DNA of 64,000 nt from Bradyrhizobium sp. DOA9 (lineage in GTDB: Bacteria > Pseudomonadota > Alphaproteobacteria > Rhizobiales > Xanthobacteraceae), in NCBI RefSeq assembly GCF_000617845.2, contig NZ_DF820425.1, positions 5,073,725-5,137,724 of the forward strand. Direction: 5' to 3'. The translations under genes and the position numbers were made by a program. Positions 36,627 through 44,873 of the stretch are shown here, one piece after another. The first letter of the stretch is position 1; every line of letters starts with the position of its first letter. The notes beneath the pieces are model-generated. The model was not told the DNA's origin, made no database searches, and saw only the letters and a list, made by a program, of their open reading frames with translations.

Positions 36627-37820
36627 TTAGCTTGCCAAGCGCTGCCTCAGGCTCTGGTAGAACGCCGTCTCGAAGTTCATATAGCCGATGAATGATGTCG
36701 GATCGCCGAAGGGCAGAATCTGGGTGGCCCAGAACCCGCCGACATTGTTCTGCCGATCGATCCAGTAGAACAGGTTGGCAAGCCCGGCCCAGCCCAGCGC
36801 GCCGGCGGGACGTCCTGTCGGGGCTTCCTCGTCGTTGACCATGAAGCTCAGCGCCCAGGATTTGGATTGGCCCGGAAAGAATTCCGCGTCATTGCACAGC
36901 GACGGGATGACACCCGTGATCGGCGTTACCTTCCTGTCGCCCAGATGGTTCTTTTCCGCCATCCGCACGGTTTCGGCTTTCAGCACGCGGCCGTGCTCCC
37001 CAGCCCCGTCATTCAGCCACATGCGGATGAAACGCATGTAGTCGCCGACCGTGCCGTACAGGCCGTGGCCGCCCATATGGACTTCGGGCTTTGCCGGAAG
37101 CTCGAAATCCAAAGGCGTCAGCGAGCCGTCGGCGTTTCGCGCGTGGACGCCGGCCAGTTTCTGGCGCATCGCGTCGGTCAGCTCGAAGGTCATGTCCTTG
37201 ATCCCGAGCGGTTCGAAGATGCGCGTCTTGAAGACTTCACCGAGTCGCTTGCCCGTGATGGCCTCGACGATCTGGCCGCACCAGTCGAGATTCGTCCCAT
37301 AGTCCCAGCGCTCGCCGGGATCGAACAGCAACGGGGTCATCAGGGAGGCCTTGGTCGCGGTGATCACGCTGGGCTGCCCTTTCTCCTGGGCCAGCCGGTT
37401 ATAGGTGTGGTTGATGAAATCGTAGCTCAGGCCTGCCGTGTGGGTCATCAGCATGCGCGTGGTGATATCGCGCTTCGGTGCACGCAGGATCGGCTCGCCC
37501 GCTGCATCGAAGCCGTCGATCACCTGCAGCTTTCCGATCTCGTTCGCGTAGCGCTTCGCGGGCGCATCGAGATCGAGCTTACCCTCCTCGACGAGTTGCA
37601 GAACGGCCGTGCCGGTAATCGCCTTGGTCGTGGAGAAAAGGGCAAAGACGCTGTCGGTGGTCATGTCCGCCGGCTGATCGAGACGGCGTTTGCCGGCCGC
37701 GCCTTCATAGATGTTGCGCCGGCGGTCCGTCACCATAGCGACAACGCCGGGCACGCGCGGCGTGGATGTGACGACGCCGTCGAGAACTGCATCTGCCGTC
37801 GCGCCAAAATTCATGATCAT
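36627..37820 (-). CDS. Serine hydrolase of the beta-lactamase/family VIII esterase type
   Basis: The 397-residue protein has the SxxK nucleophile motif STTK (Ser63, Lys66) in FALFSTTKAITG, then MLMTHTAGLSYDF and WDYGTNLDWCGQIVE with the catalytic Tyr, and GGHGLYGTVGDYMRF. No signal peptide is seen, so it is cytoplasmic and more likely an esterase (LovD/EstB-like) than an antibiotic-degrading lactamase. The ATG at 37820 follows GGGAGG. It is 55 bases downstream of the Baeyer-Villiger gene and probably its operon partner. Confidence 0.85.
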   Translation of the reverse strand: MIMNFGATADAVLDGVVTSTPRVPGVVAMVTDRRRNIYEGAAGKRRLDQPADMTTDSVFALFSTTKAITGTAVLQLVEEGKLDLDAPAKRYANEIGKLQVIDGFDAAGEPILRAPKRDITTRMLMTHTAGLSYDFINHTYNRLAQEKGQPSVITATKASLMTPLLFDPGERWDYGTNLDWCGQIVEAITGKRLGEVFKTRIFEPLGIKDMTFELTDAMRQKLAGVHARNADGSLTPLDFELPAKPEVHMGGHGLYGTVGDYMRFIRMWLNDGAGEHGRVLKAETVRMAEKNHLGDRKVTPITGVIPSLCNDAEFFPGQSKSWALSFMVNDEEAPTGRPAGALGWAGLANLFYWIDRQNNVGGFWATQILPFGDPTSFIGYMNFETAFYQSLRQRLAS

Positions 37821-37875
37821 GATCGTCCTCCCGTGCTGGATCAATTAATGTGGTCGACGCTCGCGTCGCGAGCGC

Positions 37876-39516
37876 TCATTGCATCGCGAAGCCCTCGTAA
37901 CCGTTCACCGCGACCTCGTCGCACTTCTGTCGATACGCGCCGACGCCGCCGCAGTACGACAGGACACGGCGCGGCTTGCCTTCGACGTTCGAGCCCAGGT
38001 ACCAGGAATTGGTTTTCGCGATCAGCGTCGCGTTTGCGATCTCGTCGTGATGGGCCACCCAGCTGTCCTGGGTGTCCTTTGTCGGCTCGACCACCTTCAG
38101 ATCCTTGCTGCGCATGTACTTGATGCAGTCATCGATCCATTCGACCTGCTGCTGCAGGCACGTGGTCATGTTGCACAGCGCGGCCGACGGAGCGAGCGGA
38201 ACGGCGGTCGTGAACAGGTTGGGATAGCCGTGAACCTGCAGGCCCATCGTGGTGCGGATGTCCCTGCCCCATTCCTCCCTCAGCGATCGACCGTCGCGGC
38301 CCCTGATATCGATGCGCGTCAAGGCACCGGTGCCGGCGTCGAAGCCGGTTGCCAGGATAATGACATCCAGCTCATGGACCGTACCGTCAGCGGTCTGAAT
38401 ACCCGTGGGCGTTACGCGATCGATCGGATTGCTCTTGACGCTGACGATCTCGACGTTGGGACGATGGAAGGCCTCGAGGAAGTTCTGCTCGAGCGGCACA
38501 CGGTGCGTTCCGAAGCCATAATCGGCAGGAATCAACGCATCGCACAGTTTCGGATCCCCGAGCCGCTCGCGCATCTTCCCGCGCACGAATTCGGAGATCT
38601 CGGCATTGACCTCCGGGTCGAAGAACAGCTCGGCAAACGAGGATATCCATAGCTTCAGGGAACCGTCATTCCAGCAGGCCTCGATCACCGCGCGGCGGCG
38701 CTCCGGCGTGAGGTCTGCCCAGGCGTGCTCGAAGTCGTATTCAAAGCCGGTGAAGGTGCGCGGCAGGCGTTCGGTGAGCGACTTGAACCTCGACTTGTAG
38801 TCCTCGACCTCCGCGGCTCCAAATTTCGGATTCCTCATCGGGATGATGTATTGCGGCGTGCGGATGAACACCTTGAGATGGCCGACATCGCCGGCGATGG
38901 TCTGGATGACCTGGATGCCGGTCGCACCGTTGCCGATGACTCCGACGCGCTTGCCTGCGAGGTCGACAGGCTGCTTCGGCCAGCGCGCCGTATGGAACAA
39001 CTGCCCCTTGAAAGTCTCCTGCCCCGGAAAGGATACGTAGGGAGCCGATAGCATCCCGCAGCAGGTGACCAGAAACTGGGTGTCGATCACCTCGCCCCGG
39101 TCGGTCGTGACCAGCCAGCGCTGCGTGGCCTCGTTGAAATGCGCGCTCTTGACCGTCGTGCTGAACTGGATGTCCTTGCGCAGATCGAGACGGTCGGCGA
39201 CGTAGTTCATCCAGCGTTCGATTTCGGGTTGGCCCGGAAACTTCTCGCTCCAGCTCCAATCCTTGTAGAGCTCCTCGGAGAAAAGATACTGGTAGATGTA
39301 GGCCTCGGAGTCGAAGCGCGCGCCGGGATATCGATTCCAATACCACGTGCCGCCGACGCCTGACGCGGCGTCGATCCCCCTGACGCTCAATCCCTGCTCG
39401 CGCAGACGATAGAGTTGATAGAGCCCGGCGACGCCGGCTCCGACAACCACGGCATCGAACCTCGCTGTTCCATGCGAACCGTTGCTTCCATTGGATTTGG
39501 TCAGGGCTTCCGCCAT
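37876..39516 (-). CDS. Flavin-dependent Baeyer-Villiger monooxygenase
   Basis: The 546-residue protein has an FAD Rossmann motif VVGAGVAGLYQLYRLREQG (about 24-42), GVGGTWYWNRYPGARFD, the Baeyer-Villiger fingerprint FKGQLFHTARWP (residues 169-180) and an NADPH motif VIGNGATGIQ. The fingerprint and length match type I BVMOs such as cyclohexanone or phenylacetone monooxygenase, which insert oxygen next to a ketone carbonyl to give an ester or lactone. The start MAEALTKSNG follows GAGGAGG. It is divergent from an AraC regulator. The substrate is not readable. Confidence 0.9.
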   Translation of the reverse strand: MAEALTKSNGSNGSHGTARFDAVVVGAGVAGLYQLYRLREQGLSVRGIDAASGVGGTWYWNRYPGARFDSEAYIYQYLFSEELYKDWSWSEKFPGQPEIERWMNYVADRLDLRKDIQFSTTVKSAHFNEATQRWLVTTDRGEVIDTQFLVTCCGMLSAPYVSFPGQETFKGQLFHTARWPKQPVDLAGKRVGVIGNGATGIQVIQTIAGDVGHLKVFIRTPQYIIPMRNPKFGAAEVEDYKSRFKSLTERLPRTFTGFEYDFEHAWADLTPERRRAVIEACWNDGSLKLWISSFAELFFDPEVNAEISEFVRGKMRERLGDPKLCDALIPADYGFGTHRVPLEQNFLEAFHRPNVEIVSVKSNPIDRVTPTGIQTADGTVHELDVIILATGFDAGTGALTRIDIRGRDGRSLREEWGRDIRTTMGLQVHGYPNLFTTAVPLAPSAALCNMTTCLQQQVEWIDDCIKYMRSKDLKVVEPTKDTQDSWVAHHDEIANATLIAKTNSWYLGSNVEGKPRRVLSYCGGVGAYRQKCDEVAVNGYEGFAMQ

Positions 39517-39829
39517 TTTTTCCTCCTCAAGGATTTTTGCGTGCGCAAGACCTTCCCCGCCCGTCATGCGATCGGATGGTGGTGCAGCGCGTCATTGTTG
39601 ATCCCGTCAGTACGGGACGGGGGAAGCTACGAGTATTCCGGCGGCTGGAGCTTGAACAAATCGGACAATTCTTTGAACGAAGCCGCACGTCCGTTACCGG
39701 TTCTGCAGTTCGGCAACGCGACTCGCTTGGCAAATGGCAAAACCGGCTTATGCTCGTCTCCGCCGTTCGGCCAATGAGAAGCAGAAGCGGTCAACCGCGC
39801 CTTAGAATTCAGGGAGGGAGTCGCGCGCG
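39517..39829. promoter_or_regulatory. Divergent control region of the BVMO and AraC genes
   Basis: 313 bases separate the two divergent starts. A small perfect palindrome, TCCCGT-CAGT-ACGGGA, lies at 39602-39617, about 86 bases before the monooxygenase start. It is a possible regulator site, but the arms are only 6 bases. No other ORF is supported here. Confidence 0.4.
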
Positions 39830-40717
39830 ATGGGCCAATTCATCACGGTCGAGGAGCTGCCACGCTACGCTCCCGGCCAATTGATGCTGGACAGTTCCGC
39901 GGTGGGCAAGGCCGACTTTCGGCTGCGCGTCTTCCGCTACGCGCCGTCCGACATCTGGGTGCCGCCGTCCGAGAATTTCCTGATCGTCGTCTATCGCGAA
40001 GGCACCACGTCGATGAACCGCCGTGTGACCGGCGCCTGGAAGCAGGATCGCGTCGGACGTGGCGTCACAACCCTGCTGACACGTGCGGAGCCTTCGAACT
40101 GGCGCTGGAGCAATGACCTCGAAGTCAGCCATTTCTACATCTCGCCGAGCCTGATGACGAAGACCGCGAGCGAGGCGTTCGACCGCGAGTCGGTAGGCGT
40201 CGAACTCCACGATCTGCTCAGGATCGAAGATCCGGTGCTGACCTGGATCGGCGACCGGATGGTGCAGGAAGTGTCCGAAGGCAGCCCGGGCGGCCGGCTC
40301 TGCTACGATGCGCTGGCGCTTCAGGCGAGCGTGCACATCTTGCGAAATTATGCCTCGGTTGAATTCAAGCTGCCCTGTTCGCAGGGGCGCTTCAGGCCAG
40401 CGCATGCGAGGCTGATCGAGGACTATGTCGAACAGAACATCTCCAGCAACATCACGCTCGAGGAGCTAGCCAATATCTGCAACTGCTCGCCGGTGCAGTT
40501 CGCGCGCAAGTTCCAGGTGCACTATGGCATGCGGCCGCATGCCTATGTCCTGAGTCGCAAGGTGGAGCGCGCCTGCCAACATTTGCGCAAGAATCGGCTC
40601 GCCCTGAAAGAGATTGCGCTCCTGAGCGGATTTTCCGATCAAAGCCATCTCAATCGGATTTTCCGCAGGCACATGAACGTCACGCCGGCTGAGTATCGCA
40701 AGAACTGCGTGAGCTAG
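39830..40717 (+). CDS. AraC/XylS-family transcriptional regulator
   Basis: The 295-residue protein has an N-terminal sensing half without recognisable motif and a C-terminal double HTH (about 195-292): TLEELANICNCSPVQFARKF, then LKEIALLSGFSDQSHLNRIF and the terminal NVTPAEYRKN. It is divergent from the BVMO-esterase operon and so is the probable local activator. The inducer is unknown, presumably a ketone or its product. Confidence 0.92.
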   Translation: MGQFITVEELPRYAPGQLMLDSSAVGKADFRLRVFRYAPSDIWVPPSENFLIVVYREGTTSMNRRVTGAWKQDRVGRGVTTLLTRAEPSNWRWSNDLEVSHFYISPSLMTKTASEAFDRESVGVELHDLLRIEDPVLTWIGDRMVQEVSEGSPGGRLCYDALALQASVHILRNYASVEFKLPCSQGRFRPAHARLIEDYVEQNISSNITLEELANICNCSPVQFARKFQVHYGMRPHAYVLSRKVERACQHLRKNRLALKEIALLSGFSDQSHLNRIFRRHMNVTPAEYRKNCVS

Positions 40718-40762
40718 CCTCCTCCACCCGGTTTGACGGGGGCGGAGTGAGACAGCCCCACC

Positions 40763-40893
40763 CGTGTCCTGCAAGGTGCCGTGCGCAACGCTGCGCCCCG
40801 CAGTGCCGGGACCCAGCGCCACGAATTTCGGCCCCCGGATCAGCAACGCACCGCGCCCCAAGTGCGGCGCGCTGCGTCGCATCCGGGGAACGA
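40763..40893. repeat. Imperfect palindromic intergenic repeat (type 1, copy 2)
   Basis: It shares the blocks GCCGGGACCCAGCG, CAGCAACGCACCG and GCGCTGCGTCGCATCCGGGG with the copy at 8471-8609, with decayed outer arms. It lies between the AraC gene and a pseudogene. Confidence 0.6.
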
Positions 40894-40913
40894 CCAACAA
40901 TGGCCTGGTATCG

Positions 40914-41198
40914 TCAGTACGCGCTCAGCAGGTCCACCTTGGCATTCGCCAGCACCAGCCGCCGCGCCAGGATGGCGGCGAGGTTGCGCATGATCTTCAA
41001 CTATGTTTCCGGGTGCAGTCGGCGGTAATCGGCAAAGCTGTCCAGCGGCAGTTCGAGGCAGCTGACGGGCGTGTCGGCGAAGACGTCGGCGCTGCGGCTC
41101 TGCTCCAGGATCGCCATCTCGCCGAATTCCATGCCGGGCCCTAGCGAGGCGAGCCGCACGCCGCTGCGCAGCTTGACGCTGACCATGCCGCTCTGGAT
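40914..41198 (-). pseudogene. Remnant of the C-terminal cyclic-nucleotide-binding domain of a glutaminase-like protein
   Basis: Reading on the minus strand gives IQSGMVSVKLRSGVRLASLG, GMEFGEMAILEQSRSADVF and YRRLHPET, a cyclic-nucleotide-binding fold. An in-frame TAG then occurs at 41001, after which the frame resumes as LKIMRNLAAILARRLVLANA...SAY and ends at TGA (40914). The C-terminal region looks like the tail of rhizobial glutaminases that carry STAS and cNMP-binding domains, from memory. The upstream part (catalytic and STAS domains) is missing, so the gene is dead by both truncation and a stop. Confidence 0.7.
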
Positions 41199-41292
41199 TC
41201 GTGCGCCATGTTTACGGGACCGACGGTGTCGTGGTGGGGAGCAATGCCCCTTCGCGCCTATCGCGGCCGGCTAATTGGGCGGGCCTTCGCGT

Positions 41293-41317
41293 GGTGGGCG
41301 GGGACGTCCCGCCCACC
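41293..41317. terminator. Strong GC hairpin between the pseudogene and the cyclase-family gene
   Basis: GGTGGGCGGG pairs with CCCGCCCACC around a short centre, 17 bases beyond the stop of the minus-strand cyclase-family gene. On the plus strand it is followed by GGCTTTCTTG. Terminator function for the cyclase-family gene is inferred. Confidence 0.5.
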
Positions 41318-41333
41318 GGCTTTCTTGTCCGCG

Positions 41334-42422
41334 TCAGGTGATCGCGATCGGACAGCCATTGCTGCCGGTAGCGCCTTTGATGGGTGACGGCGTGAAGCAG
41401 TAGACGAACTGGTACTTCTTGTCGGCAATCAACTCGTCAAAGATCAGGTTCTCGTGGTTGAGAATGCCGTGCTTGGTCTGCAATTCGGCATGAACCACGA
41501 AGGCGAGCGACTTGTCGGGATTGGGCACCACCTCGACCGCCCAGGTGTCAGCCGCTGTCAGCGCGAGATCTTTCTCGATGATCCACTTCGCGGCATCGAG
41601 GCCGATGCCCGGCTCGCCGCTGTTGTAGCGATCATTGTTCTTCATCCATAGCGAGCCCCAGCCGGTGTGGAACATGATCGCATCGCCTGGCTTGATGTCG
41701 CTCTCCGCGATGTTCTGCTTCGCCAGCGCGGCCTTGATATCGGCCGAGGTGATCTCCTGGCCCGCATCCATCATGCCGCCCTTCAGCGCGACCATGTCGA
41801 TCAGGTGGGCGCGCGTGAACAGCGGCTTGAGCTTCTCGGCGCCAAGCTTCTTCAGGCCGTAGGCGTCGCTGATCTCTGCAGCGGTAAAGCCGTTGTAGAA
41901 GCGCATCTCGCTCTTGTCGCCGTCCTTGCCCAGCTGGATGCCGATATGGCCGAGCCCGTCGAATTGCGTACCGGTCTGGCCGATTTCGGTGGCGAGAAAT
42001 TCGTCGTGATAGACGAGCTTGTTGTCGCCGAACGGGCCGCCGGTCGGCCCGCCGGGAATGCGCAACGAGAATGCGCGGGCGCCGAACAACGGCATGCCTT
42101 GCTCGTAAACGCGGCCGATCTTGTAGATCTTGCCATCCTTGATCCACTTCACGGCATCGAGAACCTTCGCCGGCGTGATGTGGTTCGACGCGCCAGCCTC
42201 GTCGTCCTTGCCCCATTTCGAGGGCCACCAAGGCTTGTCAACGCCCTTTGGCATCGCGGCGGTCTGGGCCTGGGCCGCGGTGATCGGTGCGAGCGAGAAC
42301 TTGCCGTGCATCGCACCTGCGAATGCCGCTCCTGCCGCACCAGCAAGGCCGGCCGTGCGGAGCAAGGTTCGCCGATCGGTCGCCGCGCCGCCCTTCTCTT
42401 CGTCGCCTTTGGTATCGTCCAT
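41334..42422 (-). CDS. Cyclase-family (kynurenine formamidase-like) hydrolase, Tat-exported
   Basis: The 362-residue protein has a twin-arginine signal (TDRRTLLRTAGLAGAAGAAF) and then a cyclase-family (PF04199-like) domain. The metal-site block is seen as TGTQFDGLGHIG instead of the HxGTHxDxPxH of kynurenine formamidase, with later HTGWGSLWMKNN and NHENL. It should be a periplasmic metal-dependent hydrolase or cyclase of unknown substrate. The ATG at 42422 follows GGGAGGAAACG. It is divergent from a CobW-type GTPase gene with 116 bases between starts. Confidence 0.82.
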   Translation of the reverse strand: MDDTKGDEEKGGAATDRRTLLRTAGLAGAAGAAFAGAMHGKFSLAPITAAQAQTAAMPKGVDKPWWPSKWGKDDEAGASNHITPAKVLDAVKWIKDGKIYKIGRVYEQGMPLFGARAFSLRIPGGPTGGPFGDNKLVYHDEFLATEIGQTGTQFDGLGHIGIQLGKDGDKSEMRFYNGFTAAEISDAYGLKKLGAEKLKPLFTRAHLIDMVALKGGMMDAGQEITSADIKAALAKQNIAESDIKPGDAIMFHTGWGSLWMKNNDRYNSGEPGIGLDAAKWIIEKDLALTAADTWAVEVVPNPDKSLAFVVHAELQTKHGILNHENLIFDELIADKKYQFVYCFTPSPIKGATGSNGCPIAIT

Positions 42423-42538
42423 CGTTTCCTCCCGGGTTGTGCCCGCTAAGATCGGGCTTAAGAACCTGTTTTCGAAATCCTCGTGCTCCATTAAGCTGTT
42501 GTCCAGCGACAAAAATAAGACCAGGGTCGAGGACGCCG

Positions 42539-43609
42539 ATGAGCCTGTTCGAGAGCGACAAATCCGCCGAGCGGACTCCGGTGTCATTGATCACCGGCTT
42601 TCTTGGCAGCGGCAAGACGACATTGCTCAACCGCCTGCTGCGCCATGACGCGATGAAGGACAGCGCCGTCGTCATCAACGAATATGGCGAGGTCAGCCTC
42701 GACCACCTCCTCGTGGAGCGCGTGGACGGCGAAGTTGCAGTGCTTGCGAGTGGTTGTATTTGCTGCACTATTCGCAGCGATCTGGAAGAGACCCTGCGCG
42801 CGCTACTGGTGCGCCGCGATCGCGGCGAGGTGCCGCCGTTCCGCAGGATTTTGGTCGAGACAACGGGGTTGGCCGATCCCGCTCCCATTGCTCAGCTGCT
42901 GCTGAACAACCCCCTGATCTCGCATTTCCTGCGGCTAGACACCGTGGTGACGACCGTCGACGCCGTCAACGCAACGCGGCAGCTCGACCGCCAATACGAG
43001 GCGGTGAAGCAGGTCGCGCTCGCAGACCGGCTGCTGATCACCAAACGCGATTTGGTCAGGGACACTGACGCACTGGACTTGCGGCTTCGTCGGCTCAATC
43101 CCGGCGCCAGGATCGAGAGCGTGGTGAACGGCGAGATCGATCCGGCCCAGCTGTTCGGCGCTGCCCTCGTCGACCCCGAAAAGAAGACAGCCGATATCGA
43201 GCGCTGGCTCAACGAGCAGGCGTTCGCCGGCTTCGCCAAGGCGGCGCATGAGCACGGCCATCATCACGATGACGGCCATGCCCATCACGAGCATCACAGC
43301 CACGATGCATCGATCCTCAGCTTCATGATCGCATTCGACGATCCCCTCGACTGGATGGCGGTATCGCGCTGGCTTGCGCATCTGCGCGCCACCCGGGGAG
43401 AGGACCTGTTGCGGGTCAAGGGCATCTTGAATCTTCGCGATGAAGCGACGCCGGTCGCGGTCCACGGCATCCACCACGTCTTCCATCCGCCGGTGGCGCT
43501 TGCAAAATGGCCCGATGCCGACCGCCGTTCACGCATCGTGTTCATCACCCGCGGCATTACGCACCACGAGGTGCTTGAGCTCTGGCAAGGGGCCCACGCG
43601 GCCGCCTGA
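42539..43609 (+). CDS. G3E GTPase, CobW/YjiA/ZNG1-like metal chaperone
   Basis: The 356-residue protein has Walker A GFLGSGKTT (residues 20-28), the G3E metal motif CxCC (Cys73, Cys75, Cys76 in SGCICC), Walker B-type ETTGLADPAPI and NKxD-like TKRDLV. A His-rich linker at about 240-260 (HEHGHHHDDGHAHHEH) binds metal, and a CobW C-terminal domain (about 265-352) follows. Such GTPases insert or supply Zn, Co or Fe to client proteins. It may serve the divergent cyclase-family enzyme, but that is only inferred from position. Confidence 0.9.
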   Translation: MSLFESDKSAERTPVSLITGFLGSGKTTLLNRLLRHDAMKDSAVVINEYGEVSLDHLLVERVDGEVAVLASGCICCTIRSDLEETLRALLVRRDRGEVPPFRRILVETTGLADPAPIAQLLLNNPLISHFLRLDTVVTTVDAVNATRQLDRQYEAVKQVALADRLLITKRDLVRDTDALDLRLRRLNPGARIESVVNGEIDPAQLFGAALVDPEKKTADIERWLNEQAFAGFAKAAHEHGHHHDDGHAHHEHHSHDASILSFMIAFDDPLDWMAVSRWLAHLRATRGEDLLRVKGILNLRDEATPVAVHGIHHVFHPPVALAKWPDADRRSRIVFITRGITHHEVLELWQGAHAAA

Positions 43610-43661
43610 GCGCCACAAAGACGGCTCGCGTTTTGACAGGGCGCTTCTCCCGGACGCGCCA

Positions 43662-44873
43662 TCAGACGCGCGCATCCGCCGGCGCACGCGACCTGAGAAA
43701 TCGCGCGCAGACGAGGCCCAACACCACCATGATCGCGGCGCTTGCGAGCAATGTCGGGACCTTGCCGCCATGCTGCAGCCCGAAGCCATAGGCGAGTGGC
43801 CCCACCGTCTGCCCCATGAAGAAGAAGAACGAATGCAGCGACATCGCGGTCGCCCGCGCCCCGATCGACAGCTCGCTGGCGAACACCTGCAGACAGCCAT
43901 GGATCATGTAGAAGCCCCAGCCCATCGCCAGCATGCTGGCGAATTGCAGCTGCCAGCCGGGACCGAAGGCGAGCGCGCCGAGCTGCAACGCCACGAGGCT
44001 CGCGCCCGCGATCATCATGCCCTTGACGCCGAGCCACGGCAGCATGCGCGAGACGGTGAGCGTGTAGAGCAACCCGCCGACCGCAAATCCCGCGATCACG
44101 ATGCCCGCGATCGACAGCGATTTCTCGCCGAGATCGAACAGGAACGCGGCGATGAAGGGAAACAGGCCGAACACGCAGCAGCCTTCGACGAAGACGGCCG
44201 AATAGCTGTAGCGCGTGTTGGGGTTGGAGAAGATCGTGCGGTAGCCCTGCCGCAACGTCCTGAAATCCGTCTTCGGAGGTGCCGTCAGCGCGGCCCCGCG
44301 AAATCCCGCCGCGACCGCCACGGCCGCAATCAACCCGAGGGCGCCGAGGATCACGAGCACGCCGCGCCAGCCGATGAAATCGCCGATGATTCCGCTGGCG
44401 GACGAGCCGAGCAGATTGCCGGTCATCGAGCCCGCCATCGTGCGCCCGATCGCAACCTGCCGCTTGGCCGGCGCAACGAGATCGGCGGTGAGGCCGAGTG
44501 CGACGGGGAACACGCCGCCCGCGGCGATGCCGGCCAGGATGCGGCTTGCGAACAATCCTGAGAAGGAGGTGGCGAGCGCCCCGAGGATGCAGGCGACGCC
44601 GAGCAGCGCCAGGCATGCCGTCATCAATCGCGCCTTGCCGAACAGATCGGCGGCCGCTCCGATCGCCGGCTGAACCAGCGCGTAGATCAGGGCAAAGCCG
44701 GCCGCGATGCTGGCGGCCGTCGTGATGCTGATCGCGAAATCATCCGCAACATGCGGCAGGACGGGATCGAGCGCGCGCGTCGAGAGTGCAGCCGAGAAGC
44801 CGGCGAGCGCAATGATGTTGATCGCGGGTGGAAACTTCTGCTCGGACGACGGCCTGGTCGCAGGCTGGTGCAT
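43662..44873 (-). CDS. MFS transporter
   Basis: The 403-residue membrane protein has about 12 hydrophobic helices. The typical MFS loop 2-3 region appears as GAAADLFGKARL, and arginine and glycine-rich stretches such as ILAGIAAGGVFPVALGL are present. The C-terminal half continues with AMGWGFYMIHGCLQVF and SLHSFFFFMGQTVGPLAYG. Its ATG overlaps the last base of the kdsA stop (TGATG), so translation is coupled to kdsA. Substrate unknown; drug or metabolite efflux is usual in this subgroup. Confidence 0.9.
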   Translation of the reverse strand: MHQPATRPSSEQKFPPAINIIALAGFSAALSTRALDPVLPHVADDFAISITTAASIAAGFALIYALVQPAIGAAADLFGKARLMTACLALLGVACILGALATSFSGLFASRILAGIAAGGVFPVALGLTADLVAPAKRQVAIGRTMAGSMTGNLLGSSASGIIGDFIGWRGVLVILGALGLIAAVAVAAGFRGAALTAPPKTDFRTLRQGYRTIFSNPNTRYSYSAVFVEGCCVFGLFPFIAAFLFDLGEKSLSIAGIVIAGFAVGGLLYTLTVSRMLPWLGVKGMMIAGASLVALQLGALAFGPGWQLQFASMLAMGWGFYMIHGCLQVFASELSIGARATAMSLHSFFFFMGQTVGPLAYGFGLQHGGKVPTLLASAAIMVVLGLVCARFLRSRAPADARV

